A stretch of DNA of 64,000 nt from Aureobasidium sp. EXF-3400 (lineage: Eukaryota > Ascomycota > Dothideomycetes > Dothideales > Saccotheciaceae). Both the position numbers and the translations under genes were made by a program. Within the stretch, counting starts at the first letter, position 1. The number at the start of each line of letters is the position of its first letter. The DNA is taken from contig SWBL01000271.1 in the NCBI GenBank assembly GCA_024195585.1, positions 1-64,000 on the forward strand, in the 5' to 3' direction. Positions 33,542-45,310 of the stretch are shown piece by piece. Below the pieces are notes generated by a model. That model worked only from the letters and a program-made list of their open reading frames with translations. It did no database searches and was not told the DNA's origin.

Positions 33542-35115
33542 ATGTTGGCAGCCAGACCTATTGCACGGCTTGACAACAAGCGACGAGCAGTCCTCGATCC
33601 TCGCAAGAGGCAATTCGCAAAGTCACAATGGCAGGAACAAAGTTACGAGCACGCCATGAACTTTTACAACCTCCCTCCCACTGGCGACATTGCCCTTGAG
33701 CAGTTTGAAGAATGGGGCATCGCGAGACTGAAGGGTAATCTCTATCTTCACTGCTATCCTTCCATATGCTGACACTCTCCACAGTCCTTGCCGAGCTCGA
33801 ATCTTGCCAATTCCGCAACCGCAGCGCCGAAGAAACATCGACATACATGAAGCCAATCCTAGACAAATACCTACGACTGGACCAGAACTCTTCGAGATCG
33901 ACCGAGCACGAATTCCAACGCAAGCGCGACCACTATTCACACTGGACTCTCCGCCTTGCCTTCTCGGCAACAGATGAACTTCGCAAGCGGTTTGCCAGAC
34001 TCGAGACCCAACTCTTCCGCCTCAGACTCAACCAGAACGATGCACGAGAACGCAAAGAATTCATTCAAAGCCTCAACATGAGCTGGGAGACTGTATCCGA
34101 CGACGAGAAGGCTCGCTTGCTTGACGAGCTCAAGAGTGCTACTGGTGTTTACAAGAACGAGGAGGAATCATGGTTCAAGGTCGACTGGGAGAACGTGCCC
34201 GAGCTTGTCGAGCAGCGCAAGGTTCTCCTCAAGATGGGCAAGGCATTTGTACACATGCGCGAGCAGACGAGTATGGTTGTTGGAGAGTTCAGCAGACAAC
34301 TTGAGGCCGGCCTCGAACTGGCTGCTCGCGCCCTACCACGTATGGACGAGGATAACCGCCTCTCGCCCATACTTACACATCTCTCAAAGTCCTTCGCCTC
34401 GCCCGACTCACAATATAATGCCGACGCCTCCTCCATCTCCGACACAACCGTCATCACCGCCAACATGATCGACGTCCTTGCTTCTCATTTCCCTCTTTGC
34501 ATGCAAAGTCTCCATCGCGAACTGCGCAAGAACAGCCACTTGAAGCATTTCGCCCGCTTGCAGTACACCCTCTTCCTTAAAGGCATCGGCCTCGACATGA
34601 ACGAGTGCATCGTCTTCTGGCGAAAGAGTTTCAAGCTCATGACCGACGACAAGTTCAAGAAAGAATACCTCTACAACATCCGTCACGCATATGGCGACGT
34701 CGGCGGTGACTCCAACAGACGCGGCAGAGGATATACTCCCTACTCTTGCCAGAAACTCATCATCGATGTCCCGAGCAGCGGTCAAAGTCACGGCTGCCCA
34801 TACCGCTGGTTTAGTCAGGACAACCTCATGGGCCTCCTCCAAGCCACTGGAGTGTCAGACCGTGAGGTCCTCAAGAGCGTCAAGGAGGACGTCACAAAAA
34901 CTCGCTATCACATTGCTTGCAACCGTGTCTTCGAGTATCAACATCAGAACGAACTCAAAAGGGTCAAGGATAATTCACTCTGGCCTAAAAGTGAACTCGA
35001 CACCATCCTACATCCAAACACTTATTTCAAGCGTAGCTTCATGCTCAAAAACTTGAACAAGTTTCAGAATGGCGATATCGGTGTGGATGGACCTTCGCAG
35101 GATTCGCAAGGCTGA
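33542..35115 (+). CDS. PRI2: DNA primase large subunit
   Basis: Two exons (33542-33734, 33785-35115) give 507 residues. The start is the Met before LAARPIARLDNKRRAVLD; the frame is open upstream but that extension is unlike the family. All four cysteines that hold the 4Fe-4S cluster are present: Cys303 in FPLCM, Cys386 in YSCQK, Cys402 in GCPYR and Cys443 in HIACNR, with spacing close to the human protein. The region LQYTLFLKGIGLDMNECIVFW is the conserved helix bundle next to the cluster. The protein pairs with the small catalytic subunit in the polymerase alpha-primase complex, which lays down RNA primers in the nucleus. The C-terminal tail after HPNTYFKRS is short and hydrophilic. Confidence 0.95.
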
Positions 35116-35632
35116 ACATTTCCCTTTTGATGGCTTCTCATGGTATATAGCGTTGGTTTTTGGATTTTGTGAATAAAGAAACAGGGAGGTAGCATACTGG
35201 TGTCAAGGCGTTTACAAAGCTGCTGCAAGAAGGTAGTTTTGCTGATTGTGATGACTTTGTGATAGTTTAGGTAGATTCTCCAGCGTTGAATTGATGAACG
35301 AATTACCGATGACGATCGAGTCCTTTGCCCCTTAAGAGTTCAACCTTCTCCAAGTCTTCCAGTTTCTCCTCTTCTACTACTCTTCCTCTTAATCTACCCT
35401 CCCGTATACTAAAGTGTGTAAACTTTCACCGTACTTCAGATATAGCACAGAGCAAATTGTAGACTACAAAAAGGCACAGTCATTTTTGGAAGTAGAGGTC
35501 GATAAAAGTGTTGCTTCTCAGTGGATACTATCTTGATTCCAATTACTATTATGCAATTCTACAGCTATAAGTTACATACTTTAATACACAGGAAGGACAC
35601 ATCTTGGGGAGTTCTGGCAACTGGACGCATCG
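35116..35632. other. Convergent 3' flanks
   Basis: The primase gene and the zinc-cluster regulator end toward each other. The stretch is pyrimidine-rich around 35340-35400 and otherwise featureless. Confidence 0.35.
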
Positions 35633-37340
35633 TCAGAAGAACATCTGGTACAATGCCTCTCTGTCCTTGAAGATCTTTCTACCATATATCAATCCTTGTG
35701 AGTCGGTCTTCCAAGCAACTGCCAAAAACCTCTCGGCTCTTCTCAAAGACGCAGGACCCAGACCTTCTTGAAACTGCGGCAGAAGCGACCTGATATGCTC
35801 TTGAGTTACGGAATCTCTTGCTGCTGTACCGACAACAACCAATGGCCAGAGGTGGTTGTTGATCGTATGTTCATACTCAATGAGCTGGTCTAGAAGCTGT
35901 AAGGTCTCAATAACAAAAGCGTCGGCGTCGAAAGGTAGGCTACAGCTTTGCTCTTGTGCAAGCTGCGCTGCAAGGTAGGAGCATGCGCACCAATAAGCTC
36001 GAGCAAGTAAAGCAAGACGCTTTGGCGGTAGGTCGAGGTGTGATGACACTGATTCTTCCTGGCATGCTGGAGCGGTCCACGATGAAAGACGTGCGATCAG
36101 ATCTTCCACTTCTTGGTGGTCTTTGTCGTCCAAGTATGGCTTGTGCGTGAGCCAGGAGACTCTGTAGACCATGTCTGCCAGCTCGGGGCCGCCGAAACCG
36201 ATCCAAGGACTGCTACGCCAATTGCATTGCATATTCAGCTGCTCCAAAGCCGATGTGAGTGTTCCCAGTGCCTCTGTGATATGTGTAATGCGTAGTTGTG
36301 AATCAGGTTGGAAGAGATGGTTGTTGGCAGTGTGCATGATGTAAGCTTCCAGTACCAGTATTTCGTGGTAGCTGATAGGAGACTTGTCTTTGACGGCAGG
36401 GACGAAAAGTTCGTGCGCTCCACGTAGATGAGCCTTGCCGAGTGCAGACTCTTCGTCCTTCGACTGGAAGCCCTATGACGACGATTAACGACTGTTTTCC
36501 AATGCCTCCGGGAAGCTCACCTCGAACAAGTGTAGCAGCAAAACTGTTTCTCTTTTCCACTTGTCGTTCGTCTGTGGTTTGTCTTGCAGGGATTGACTCA
36601 ATCCACTGACAGCACTATCATAGTGTCTAATAGCCTTTTCATGCCAATAAGGCATTGAGCGTGATAGTGCTATGATGCTACATGCAACCCAAGCGTGTAG
36701 GAGAGTTGGATGCTCAAGGGCTAGAGGAAGGCTGTTCACGACGATCGAATTCTTATAGTCGCTTTCGAGACAGAGGACCTGATTCTGAAAAGCTGCGGAT
36801 ATGTTCAAGAACCCTTGAGGTGACAGGTCGCTGCTTGATGTCAGTGGTGCTTTGTTTTAAGATGACATTGTTCGTACGGAGATATCTTGGTCACGACCTC
36901 TGGTATACTCCAAGAGCAGAAGTTCTCAAATCCAAGATCCATTGGATAGTTTGTGACCGGAATGCCGGTTGGTTTTGTTGTTGTACCAAGCCTCGATAAG
37001 CTCCAGGAACTACTTGTAGAGCTGCCTGGTGAGGTTGGTAAAGGCTGGGTCTCGGGTTCTTGACTTGATCTCGCTTCTCGACTGCGAACTCGTTGTCGTT
37101 TCTGCCCATGTGACCACAGACACTGATCCTGACCATAGCTGTTTCGACATCTTTCGCATATCGGTTTTGTCAAGTCGCATTTTTTCTTCTTCCGTCGACC
37201 TTATAACCATGCGTCAATACCATAATGGTATGGCCAAAATAGGACTTACATGGCAAGCAACTGGCGTTCAAGCTACTCGTTTTTGGCCGGGGTTTTGATT
37301 CTATCAGGCCTTGACTTGTGTTTGAGAAATTGGTAAACAT
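35633..37340 (-). CDS. Zn2Cys6 fungal transcription factor
   Basis: Four exons (37250-37340, 36878-37199, 36521-36833, 35633-36472) encode about 521 residues. The binuclear zinc cluster lies at the N-terminus: Cys28-x2-Cys31-x6-Cys38-x6-Cys45-x2-Cys48-x8-Cys57, split by the first intron inside the Cys31 codon. Lys/Arg residues fill the DNA-contacting loop. A Ser/Pro linker follows, then a helical middle region (LLHAWVACSIIALS, HYDSAVSGLSQSL, KRETVLLLHLFE) of the fungal-specific transcription factor type. The second intron has alternative acceptors 3 nt apart, so one residue is uncertain. It diverges from the DUF3237 gene across 393 bp and lies next to an amidase and an MFS gene, so it may be a pathway regulator. 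Confidence 0.88.
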
Positions 37341-37733
37341 ACTAGTTGATGCGGTATGTTGGAGGAAGAATCACAAGATACTGGTGTTTTTAGCCGTATG
37401 GTTGTTATCGGGCAAACAAGATAAGTGAGGGGTGGATATGTGATAAGGTATAGGTAAGGGCCACCTCTCAACCAAACAAATACAGATCAGTCATGTTTTC
37501 TGCTTGTATTCGGCGAATGCAGGCAATGGCGTGTGGTGGGGAAGGAGAGGTGTGAGAAGTGTTGTTGCCAAACGGTGAATTGATTTGCTGTGGGAAGGAC
37601 CCTGACTGATGAAACCCCTACCCGATCACCTCGGTTACGCATCCGGTAGGTATAAGCGATAGTCTGAACAGATATATAAATTGGACTTAAATCCTCTTTA
37701 ACCAAACCATCGCATCATTCCACTAACTTCACT
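37341..37733. other. Divergent promoter, Zn2Cys6 regulator and DUF3237 gene
   Basis: A 393-bp shared upstream region. A TATA-like element lies near the DUF3237 start. No other motif stands out. Confidence 0.4.
37673..37680 (+). promoter_or_regulatory. TATA-like box of DUF3237 gene
   Basis: TATATAAA lies 54-61 bp before the start codon, a usual distance for a fungal TATA element. Confidence 0.45.
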
Positions 37734-38327
37734 ATGTCCGCATCAAAAGCACCAACAGCCTCTCCTGGCGATGCCTACTCGGACGGATCGATCTCAATGC
37801 GAACACCATCCATGAAGTTCATATATCGCCTCGAGTGCGAGATGGCAAAGGACAATCACATGGTTGGAGCTCAGTCTGGCACAAGCAATGCCAGAGTCGT
37901 TATGCCCATTGTCGGTGGGACCGTCAAGGGGCCTCAAATCTCGGGAATCATAGAGCACATGAGTGGAGCAGATTGGGGACTTGTAGTCGGAAAGACGGGT
38001 GTAAGTCATACGACTTGCCAACAATCATATCCTACTGACATCGCGATGTAGCTTACGCGTCTGGATGCAAGATACACTCTCAAGACCGACGACGGACACT
38101 ACATCTATATCCGCTCGAAAGGCATCCACAAGCCTGGTCCTGGTGTGAACATTGACTCTGGACCTCGTACTCGCATGACCCAAGATGAAGTGGACTGGTT
38201 CACCCGCTTACAATTTGAGGCTTCGGGACCGTATGATTGGTTGAACAGTGTCTTCGGTATAGGTGTTCTCGCCATGAACGACAGCAAGATCTTGATAGAC
38301 GCTTACGAGCTGACGAACTTCATGTAA
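37734..38327 (+). CDS. DUF3237 (UPF0311) protein
   Basis: Two exons (37734-38000, 38052-38327) give 180 residues. The sequence PIVGGTVKGPQISGII, then GADWGLV, ARYTLKTDDGHYIYIRSKGI and later MTQDEVDWF gives the standard order of the DUF3237 family, a small beta-barrel protein. Bacterial and fungal members often lie in clusters for breakdown of aromatic or other small molecules, but no catalytic role has been settled to my knowledge. It lies head-to-head with a zinc-cluster regulator and tail-to-tail with an amidase. The intron falls in phase 0 after KTG. Confidence 0.88.
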
Positions 38328-38569
38328 ACAAGAACATGTCTCCTTTGTGCAAGAGTCTGACGTCTTTGTAGCTGTGGAACTGCACAATCAATGCCCGTTT
38401 CGACTCGCCTTTGAGAAGGTGAATAAAACAAAAGGTCGTCGAAAAATGTCCTTCTTCCCTAGAGAGTGCTTGTACTATGTTATCTCACATCTTGCATATT
38501 GACCCATACCATACTTTGTGAAAGCTCTCCAGGATAGAAACAAGGAGAGCAAAGGACGGGCTCGATGCC

Positions 38570-40343
38570 TCACGACTGATTCAAAATGGTGTCCACAAGA
38601 CCAACGACCTCTGCCAGTGTTTCGTCCTCTTGCCTCATTCCTACGACTTGTACAGAGAGTGGTGCATCTTTGTATGTCTCGGGCGAATCATCTAGAGAAA
38701 GGCTGTTAGCAATGATCTACCAGACGTAGTACGCGCGGCTGCTCACAAAGCTTGTAATTCTTCAGGTCTTGCTCTCCATACAATGCCGAGTCCTCACCAT
38801 CGGCCATATCGGATTCACGAACCCGACCTGTTGGAATGATGGTTGCAGGATAGTCTAGGAAGTTCCAGAGCATTGTATAGTTGATCGGACCCCACTCATC
38901 GAATCGCGTCGCTGTCTGTGGTGCTCCAGGCAGCATGATAGCATCTAGCTGATTGGCGAGCCAGAACTTGTGGTAGACAGCCTGTAGCTTACGTCTTCCT
39001 GCAGTCAAGTCCATGTAACCTTGCATACTGCTCTTGGGAATAGCAGCGAGGTTGACTCTCTTCACAGACTCGACTTGAGGCTCCTTTCCTTCTTTTATGA
39101 GGTCTTGAACAAACTGCGAAGAACGACACATTAGACAAATCTTCGAGAAACAAAGCATATTGCTCACCTGACAACCGTCTAGCGCAAACATTCCGTATGT
39201 GATACCAACAGCATCGGCAACGCGAGGCAACCTTAGCTCTGCAACGTCGACACCTGCGTCCCGTAGCTTCTGTGCTGCTTCTCTGATGGCTCGGCGGACG
39301 GGCGGGAAGGGGGTGTAAACTCCATCGTCAAGCACAAGGCCAATGCGTGGCTTGCGACTGGTCTGTTGACCTTGCCAGCGGAGGTGCAAACACGAAGAGT
39401 CGTAACGCCATGCTTGAGCACTCATGATCGTCTTCATGAAGAAAGAACATGCCCTCGACGATGTTGCCATGGGACCTGCCACAACCTCGATGCCAACCAT
39501 ACCAGGGTCTTCTGGTGACTGCTGACCGTCGAAAGGCACGATGCCAGAGCTTGGACGGACACCATAAATGCCATTACAGATGCTTGGTATGCGAATACTG
39601 CCTGCAATATCTGTGCCGATTCCTAGTACACTGCCTCGCATTGCGACAAGGGCACCCTCGCCCCCCGAAGAGCCACCTGCGGTCAACTTCAAATTGGAAG
39701 GATTGAGTGTTCGACCAAAGACATTGTTGTCGGAGTCTGCTGTCATCATAGTCTGCGGGACGTTGGTCTTGCAGTACAGCACAGCACCAAGATCGAGTAA
39801 CAGCTTGGGCAGAGCCGAGTATTCTGTGGCTGGCTTGTTTGCGAAGTATGTCATGCCGATTGTCGAGTCGAAGCCTGGAACCTTGAAAGAATCTTTGAGT
39901 GAGATGGGAAGTCCGTGTAGAGGTTTCCATGGTGCCGACGGGTCAGCAGCACGCTCTTGGTCGAGCTGGCGAGCTCTTTCGATCGCTTCCTCGAAGAAGA
40001 TCTCTGTGAGACAGTTGGTCTAGATGATGATCAGCCCCTGTTTCTACTGAAGTCCAAGAAGAGATACCAATTGTTGTGCAACAGCAGCACGCTTGCAGAA
40101 GGCTACAGTAACCTCCTCTGCTGTGTACTCTTGCTGGCGTATCTTGTCGACGATACCAACAGCGTCATTTTCCTCGGTGATCAGGATCTCTCGATCCGTG
40201 AGAATGCCACAGGTCTTTGGCACCTCGAGGACGTTGTTTCCAAGTGCTAGCTTCTTCGAGACCTTCCACTCATTTCTGATAAGTCGATCTCTTTGCTCGC
40301 ACTTGGCCCAAGAGATGTCGATGTATGTCTTGTCGCCGGCCAT
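38570..40343 (-). CDS. Amidase (acetamidase-type signature family)
   Basis: Four exons (40068-40343, 39168-40019, 38747-39113, 38570-38691) encode 538 residues. The amidase-signature triad is visible: Lys134 in LPISLKDS, the cis-Ser210 in TAGGSSGGE and the nucleophile Ser233 in GTDIAGSIR. The C-terminal exon continues with DAPLSVQVVG..ETLAEVVGLVD, as expected for the family end. It hydrolyses amides to an acid and ammonia; fungal members include acetamidase-type and general amidases. Substrate not decidable. No signal peptide. It diverges from an MFS gene over ~790 bp and is next to DUF3237 and the zinc-cluster regulator, which suggests uptake and use of an amide as a nitrogen source. Confidence 0.9.
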
Positions 40344-41136
40344 TGTATAAAGTGGATGGATGTACGATACAGAGAGAGTAAAGGAAAGATATATCCACAG
40401 AAAGTCAGAAAGGCGAGGGTTAGCCTTATACTGGAACCAGGAGCAGATCAAGCACGACACAGCGGTTCTGCTCCGCATCGGCAATTGATCATTGTGACCA
40501 TCGGACGTTCACGTATCTTTCAAGGTGAGGGGCTGTTACGTTCTAGGATCAAAAAGCGACTCTTGGATTGGAGCTAAATGGCGGTCCCATTTGATAATAG
40601 TGCCTCCAACCTCGCGTGAGGAGGAAGGTTCATCAGGGCAAGTTGTGCCACGCGGAGTGGTCAAATGCGGGGAAGGTGAAATGGCGGGTACGCTAAAAAG
40701 CGGCAGTGCTAAGGAGAAGTGTCGACCGAGATTGACTGCTACTGCCAAACGAGGTTACCCACTTAGAAATCGTGCATAACCCTTCAGAGCAGGCCTCCAT
40801 AGTTGTATCCACAATGCGGTATACCTCGATTAGGCATATCAGGCTCGACCTCGAGTTCGAACGGCCACCATGTCTATCTTTGCGATACTGCTACACCTAA
40901 GCATGATGCAAGTCGATCAGCTGCAACGAAGGACTTCCGTCCACAGACTATCATCCTCAGAGATAAGTGCCGTTGACTTCGGGGTTGACTTTGGGTTTGG
41001 TACACATATCAGTCGACCAAGGCACGACCTGAGATGTACATAAAGGCCTCTGGATCGTCGTTACAAACCGGTCCATTCGAACTCCATACTTGTAGTTTAT
41101 TCATTCACACTTACAGAGTCGACCTCCCTTCCTGCC
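40344..41136. other. Divergent promoter region, amidase and MFS
   Basis: Shared upstream region of the amidase and the transporter. A TACATAAAGG stretch about 100 bp upstream of the MFS start could be its TATA element. No other gene is seen. Confidence 0.35.
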
Positions 41137-42919
41137 ATGGAGTCTGTTCGACAAGATATCCCAGACTATGATGTCGTCCCTGGCACCGTTTATCTGGTAC
41201 AAGGTGCACACCAGCATGGTTTCTCCTCGAAGGATATCATCTTGATGCCTACTCCATCGAACGATCCCCGAGATCCTCTTCGCTGGTCAAGGTGGCGAAA
41301 AGCATATCATCTGTTTCTCCTTATGTAAGTGGCGAGGTTCCGACAGACTAGGTTGACGATGCATTGGCTAATACCTGATCAGGTTCTACAGCGCGGCTCT
41401 GGGAGCCATCACCAACGGAGACTCTGTCGTCTACCTCAATCTGTTGCAGATATATCATACTGGCATCAACGAGTTGAACTACGCCGGAGCTGTGATGCTG
41501 TTGCTGCTTGGTGTGGGAAATGTCTTCTTTGTGCCATTGTCGAACAGTAAGATCAGGCCATGACTCCGAGCGAAGGTTGGACTTTGACATTTATACAGAG
41601 TTTGGCCGACGATCCGTATACATCTGGACACTCGTCTTGGTTTTCGTATCCGAGATTTGGATGGCTGTCTCAAAGCACTACGGCGAGTACTGGGCAGTCC
41701 AAGTTTTACGAGGCCTCGGGTCTGCGCCTTTCGAGGCATTGCCAGCTATCTCGATCTCAGACATCTACTTCGCCCATGAACGCGGTGGCAAGCTCGGAGC
41801 CTACGTCTTCGGCCTGGCCCTGGGAAGCTTTATCGGTCCAGTATGCGGTGGCTACATGGTCACCGGTCAGAGTGTCCGATGGATGTACTGGTGGGGCGTA
41901 ATTGTTCTTGGCTTGTTGCTCGTGCTGTTCTTCTTCACCTTTGAAGAAACACACTTCATCCGACCTCTGGACTCGCACGATGAAGCTCTGGTCAGCACTA
42001 CCGACATGCCCGAGCTCGACAAAGATTTGACAAAACAGTCTATGTCCAAGGAGCCAGACAGCCAGAGCGCACACCAACACCCAGAGGCTATTGTCGGAGA
42101 AGTCTTCGATGCAGAGGGGTTCAAGGTTCAGTACAGTTTGTGGAAAACATACCCCACTACCTGGCATGCCGTTCTTACTGAGTGGTGGATGCCTCTCAAG
42201 TGTCTTAGCTTGCCGGCAGTTGTCTGGGTAAGTCTTTCGTCAGTGTTCACATGAATATCACTAATCATTGTCAGTGTGGTATTAACTACGGTACTTGCGT
42301 CAGCTGGCTATCAGTCATGGGTACGACTGTCGCTTTGATCTTCGCGCCACCTCCCTATCTCTTTTCCAACAGCGCCATAGGCCTGGTCTGGTTCGCACCA
42401 TTGATCGGATCTCTGATTGGCGCCTACTTCTCAGGTCCTCTGAATGATCGTTTCACAGTGTATTTGAGCAACCGCAATCGAGGTTGGAGAGAGCCAGAAT
42501 ATCGTCTCTGGGCTTTCATCCCCAGCGCATTCATCATGCCAGGAGGCTTGATCATTTATGGTGCCACTGCTGCGCACGGTCTGCACTGGATCGCTCCTGT
42601 TGTTGGCATGGGCCTCATTGGATTCGGTCTCAGTGTTGGCGGCACGGTGACCATGAGTTATATTCTCGACTCGTACAAAGAGATCGATACACAGGTCGTG
42701 ACTACCATCATTCTGATCAGGAATATCATCGGTTTCGGCGTATCCTTCGGCATCCAGTCATGGATCCAAGGCATGGGACTTCAGAACACCTTCGTGTTCA
42801 TCGGCTGCTTGAGCTTTGCTGTTACCATGTTCGCACTCTTCTTCATCATGTTTGGAAAGAAGATCCGAAAGTGGACCACGACACAATACCAACATCTGAT
42901 CAAGACGAAGGCAATGTGA
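41137..42919 (+). CDS. MFS transporter, DHA1-like
   Basis: Four exons (41137-41324, 41383-41546, 41599-42227, 42275-42919) give 541 residues. A ~60-residue cytosolic N-terminus, with PRDPLRWSRWRKAYH just before helix 1, is typical of DHA1 exporters. The helix 2-3 loop carries KFGRRSVY, split by the second intron, and the centre has a long hydrophilic loop (about residues 230-300) between two six-helix halves. The C-terminal half has LLNDRFTVYLSNRNRG-type sequence and ends in a short basic tail. It should move a small molecule across the plasma membrane; which one is unknown. It diverges from the amidase, which hints at a nitrogenous compound. Confidence 0.88.
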
Positions 42920-43761
42920 GAAAAGATTGGTGGGCATTGGTAGTCTTAGGCGACATAGGAAAGCGGTATTGAGATTTTGGATCGATTTGTTTGTGTCCTT
43001 TCTCCAGAACAGTATGCGACAGTGCAGCGCTCGTTGTTGTTCTCACCTAAATTCTCATGTCAACTTCTACTCTTCCCATAAACTTGCTCAGCCAATCACT
43101 ATTCTGGTTTTTCTGGCTTGCAAATACGCAGCAAAATGTCATCGAAAAAAGGTGCTAACATTAAGGGCCAATTCGCTGTGAAGGAGTGGTTGCAAAAAAC
43201 ACAGGCAAGCGAAGAAAGTCCCTCCCGAGCGCAGCTGCCGGGCGCGCGACGGAAGAAGCCTCCTGTGGTGTGACATCTCCTGCTGTTGCAACACCACTCA
43301 CCCCAGCTCACAACACCAGCCTAACAAGCGACAGCGATTCTACCGCGCGGCTGTCTCTTTCCCGAAAACTTCCATGACAGGTTTATTGGGTTATGCGAAC
43401 GGTGTTCGTCCTATCTGCAATATGTACGGATCTGCTGGGCGGTATAGAGACAAAAACATCGGCGTGGAACGGCAAAGGTGAATCCTACGACGGCGTGATG
43501 ACCAGATACATGTAGCCTCGTGGTCTTGGGAACCCTATATTGTATACTGAATAGGGAAAGTTGGTTTGAAGGATGAGCAATATGTGGTTTATGGCAGGAG
43601 TATATAGATTCGGTTTGTCTGTAAGTGTAGTCATACAGTACAGTTCTTCAAAGACACTGCAAACCAATATCACAACACAATCAATTACAGGGTATCATCT
43701 TCGGCTCTTGACCCTGACAATATCTTGCCTGTCTCCGTCTCCATCAACCACATCAATCACA
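42920..43761. other. Intergenic, upstream of small mitochondrial gene
   Basis: Contains the MFS 3' UTR and the promoter of the next gene. Short overlapping frames have no family signal. Confidence 0.35.
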
Positions 43762-44119
43762 ATGCCCGCACAACGCACATTCTTCCAAGCTACACGAGCA
43801 GCCAGAGCAACAGCAACACGCTCTATTCACTCCACTCCCGGACTTCTTCAAGCAGCAGCTAGAGAAGAACATGCTGCTCACACCGCCACTCAACGAGTGA
43901 GATATTGGATCAAATCCTTACCCGTAGAGACGTACCCATTATGTACGTTCTACCTCCACCTCTGAATAGTGATGAGAGGACGATAGCTGACTAGCGATAG
44001 TTGTGGTGATGGGCTTCTCTCTCAGCTTCGGTATCTACTCGTTCATCCGACCAGCATTGCAAGATCCTACGCTGCGACTGAAGAGGAGCATTGCTCACGC
44101 TGCTGGCGCCCATCACTGA
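43762..44119 (+). CDS. Small mitochondrial membrane protein, B12D/MLRQ-like
   Basis: Two exons (43762-43942, 44001-44119) give 99 residues. The first ~30 residues are rich in Arg, Thr and Ala with no acid and look like a mitochondrial presequence. A single hydrophobic segment (FVVMGFSLSFGIYSFI) follows, preceded by ETYPL and followed by RPALQDPTLRLKR. This matches the B12D/NDUFA4-MLRQ family, small inner-membrane proteins linked to complex I or IV. Which complex applies in fungi is uncertain. The phase-1 intron joins TTA-T to TT, giving the Leu-Phe junction in front of the membrane segment. Confidence 0.75.
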
Positions 44120-44495
44120 GCACTCGGATTGGACCAAATCTCTTTTGTGTTTTCTTTGAGGCTTTGCCTTCTTCTTCTTCTTTTCTTGACGGCCTTGTTC
44201 CATGATAGTCCTTGTTTGTATTTGAGCGAAGTTGCACATACTGCAGAAGGAGGACCCAGTTTGGGACCGAGAAGCGAGTATCCCAGATCTTAGTTGTTTT
44301 GTCTCCGAACGGAATTGTTTTGTTCAGTAATGATATCCTTGTTTCTTCTTCCATGCTTGTCGACGAGATCTGTCAAAGCCCGTGGGTCTTGACCAGTCTA
44401 CCCTCAATGTTCCTCGATGCAATCCAAAATGCTGTCCTAGTAACGCCATCGCTGAAGTCGCAAACCCCATTTCTTTCCATGTCTCAAATAGAAGC
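44120..44495. other. Convergent 3' flanks
   Basis: The B12D-like gene and the SNRNP27 gene end here. No other feature is supported. Confidence 0.35.
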
Positions 44496-45041
44496 TCACA
44501 TCCTTGTGGGACTGAGTGGTCTGTTGAATCCACCAACACGGTTCATGTACTGTCTGTACTCAGTCTTCTTATCCTTCCTCACTCCATACAATTTGTCATT
44601 GCCCGGCACTTTGGTGTTTTTGGTGCTTCTGAAGCCACTGAAGCCCATCAATCTCTTCATCGCCGTCTCCTCATCCTCGTCGGGGTCTATCGGCGCAGGA
44701 GCCTCTTCAGCCTTGCCATTCGGCTTGCGGTGATCGCGGCCGTTGGGCGCACCACGAGGTCCACGAGGGGGAGATCGTTGGCGCGCAGAACTGTTGTAGC
44801 CGGTGTGTGAGGAGCGGTCGGGTGAGCGCGAACGGGCTGGTCTGGCGTCGCGGTCTGAGTGTCTGTAGGAAGTGTTGCCGCTGCGGGCGCCGCCGCGGGA
44901 GGAGTGAGGAGCACGGTCGCGTGAGTTACTGCGGTCGCGGCGTGGTCGTGAGTCGCGTGTGTCTCTTGGGTTGTGGTCGCGACGGTCTGAATATGGGCGG
45001 CGGTGTTCGCTTGAGCGTGGACTTTGGTCGCGAGGCGCCAT
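44496..45041 (-). CDS. U4/U6.U5 tri-snRNP 27K protein (SNRNP27)
   Basis: A single exon of 181 residues. The N-terminal ~110 residues are Arg/Ser/Asp-rich (RS-like), typical of splicing proteins. The C-terminal ~55 residues are the conserved SNRNP27 domain: AMKRLMGFSGFRSTKNTKV, GNDKLYGVRKDKK and YRQYMNRVGGFNRPL. The human homologue is part of the U4/U6.U5 tri-snRNP and affects 5' splice-site choice. The start is the Met before APRDQSP; the frame is open upstream, but that extension is unlike an RS protein. Confidence 0.93.
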   Translation of the reverse strand: MAPRDQSPRSSEHRRPYSDRRDHNPRDTRDSRPRRDRSNSRDRAPHSSRGGARSGNTSYRHSDRDARPARSRSPDRSSHTGYNSSARQRSPPRGPRGAPNGRDHRKPNGKAEEAPAPIDPDEDEETAMKRLMGFSGFRSTKNTKVPGNDKLYGVRKDKKTEYRQYMNRVGGFNRPLSPTRM

Positions 45042-45310
45042 TGTGCTTGTGGAGTGGGTAGAGTTGTTGTGAGAAAAGCTTTGTTGGCGGAGGTATTTGA
45101 TGGGCAAAGTGATGATTTGCGACTGCCGAGATATTGATATGGTGACTGTTGCGCAAAGTGCTTGAAGTGGATGGTTGCTGGCTGAATCCAAGATTGATGT
45201 CACAAGAGCTTTCGAAGTCTAGAGCAAAGGACAGGGTCACCATTTGATTTCGAAAAATGTAAAAGCCTAAGTCCATGGCCCCATCAAGATTCTGATTCGT
45301 GTAAAGTATG

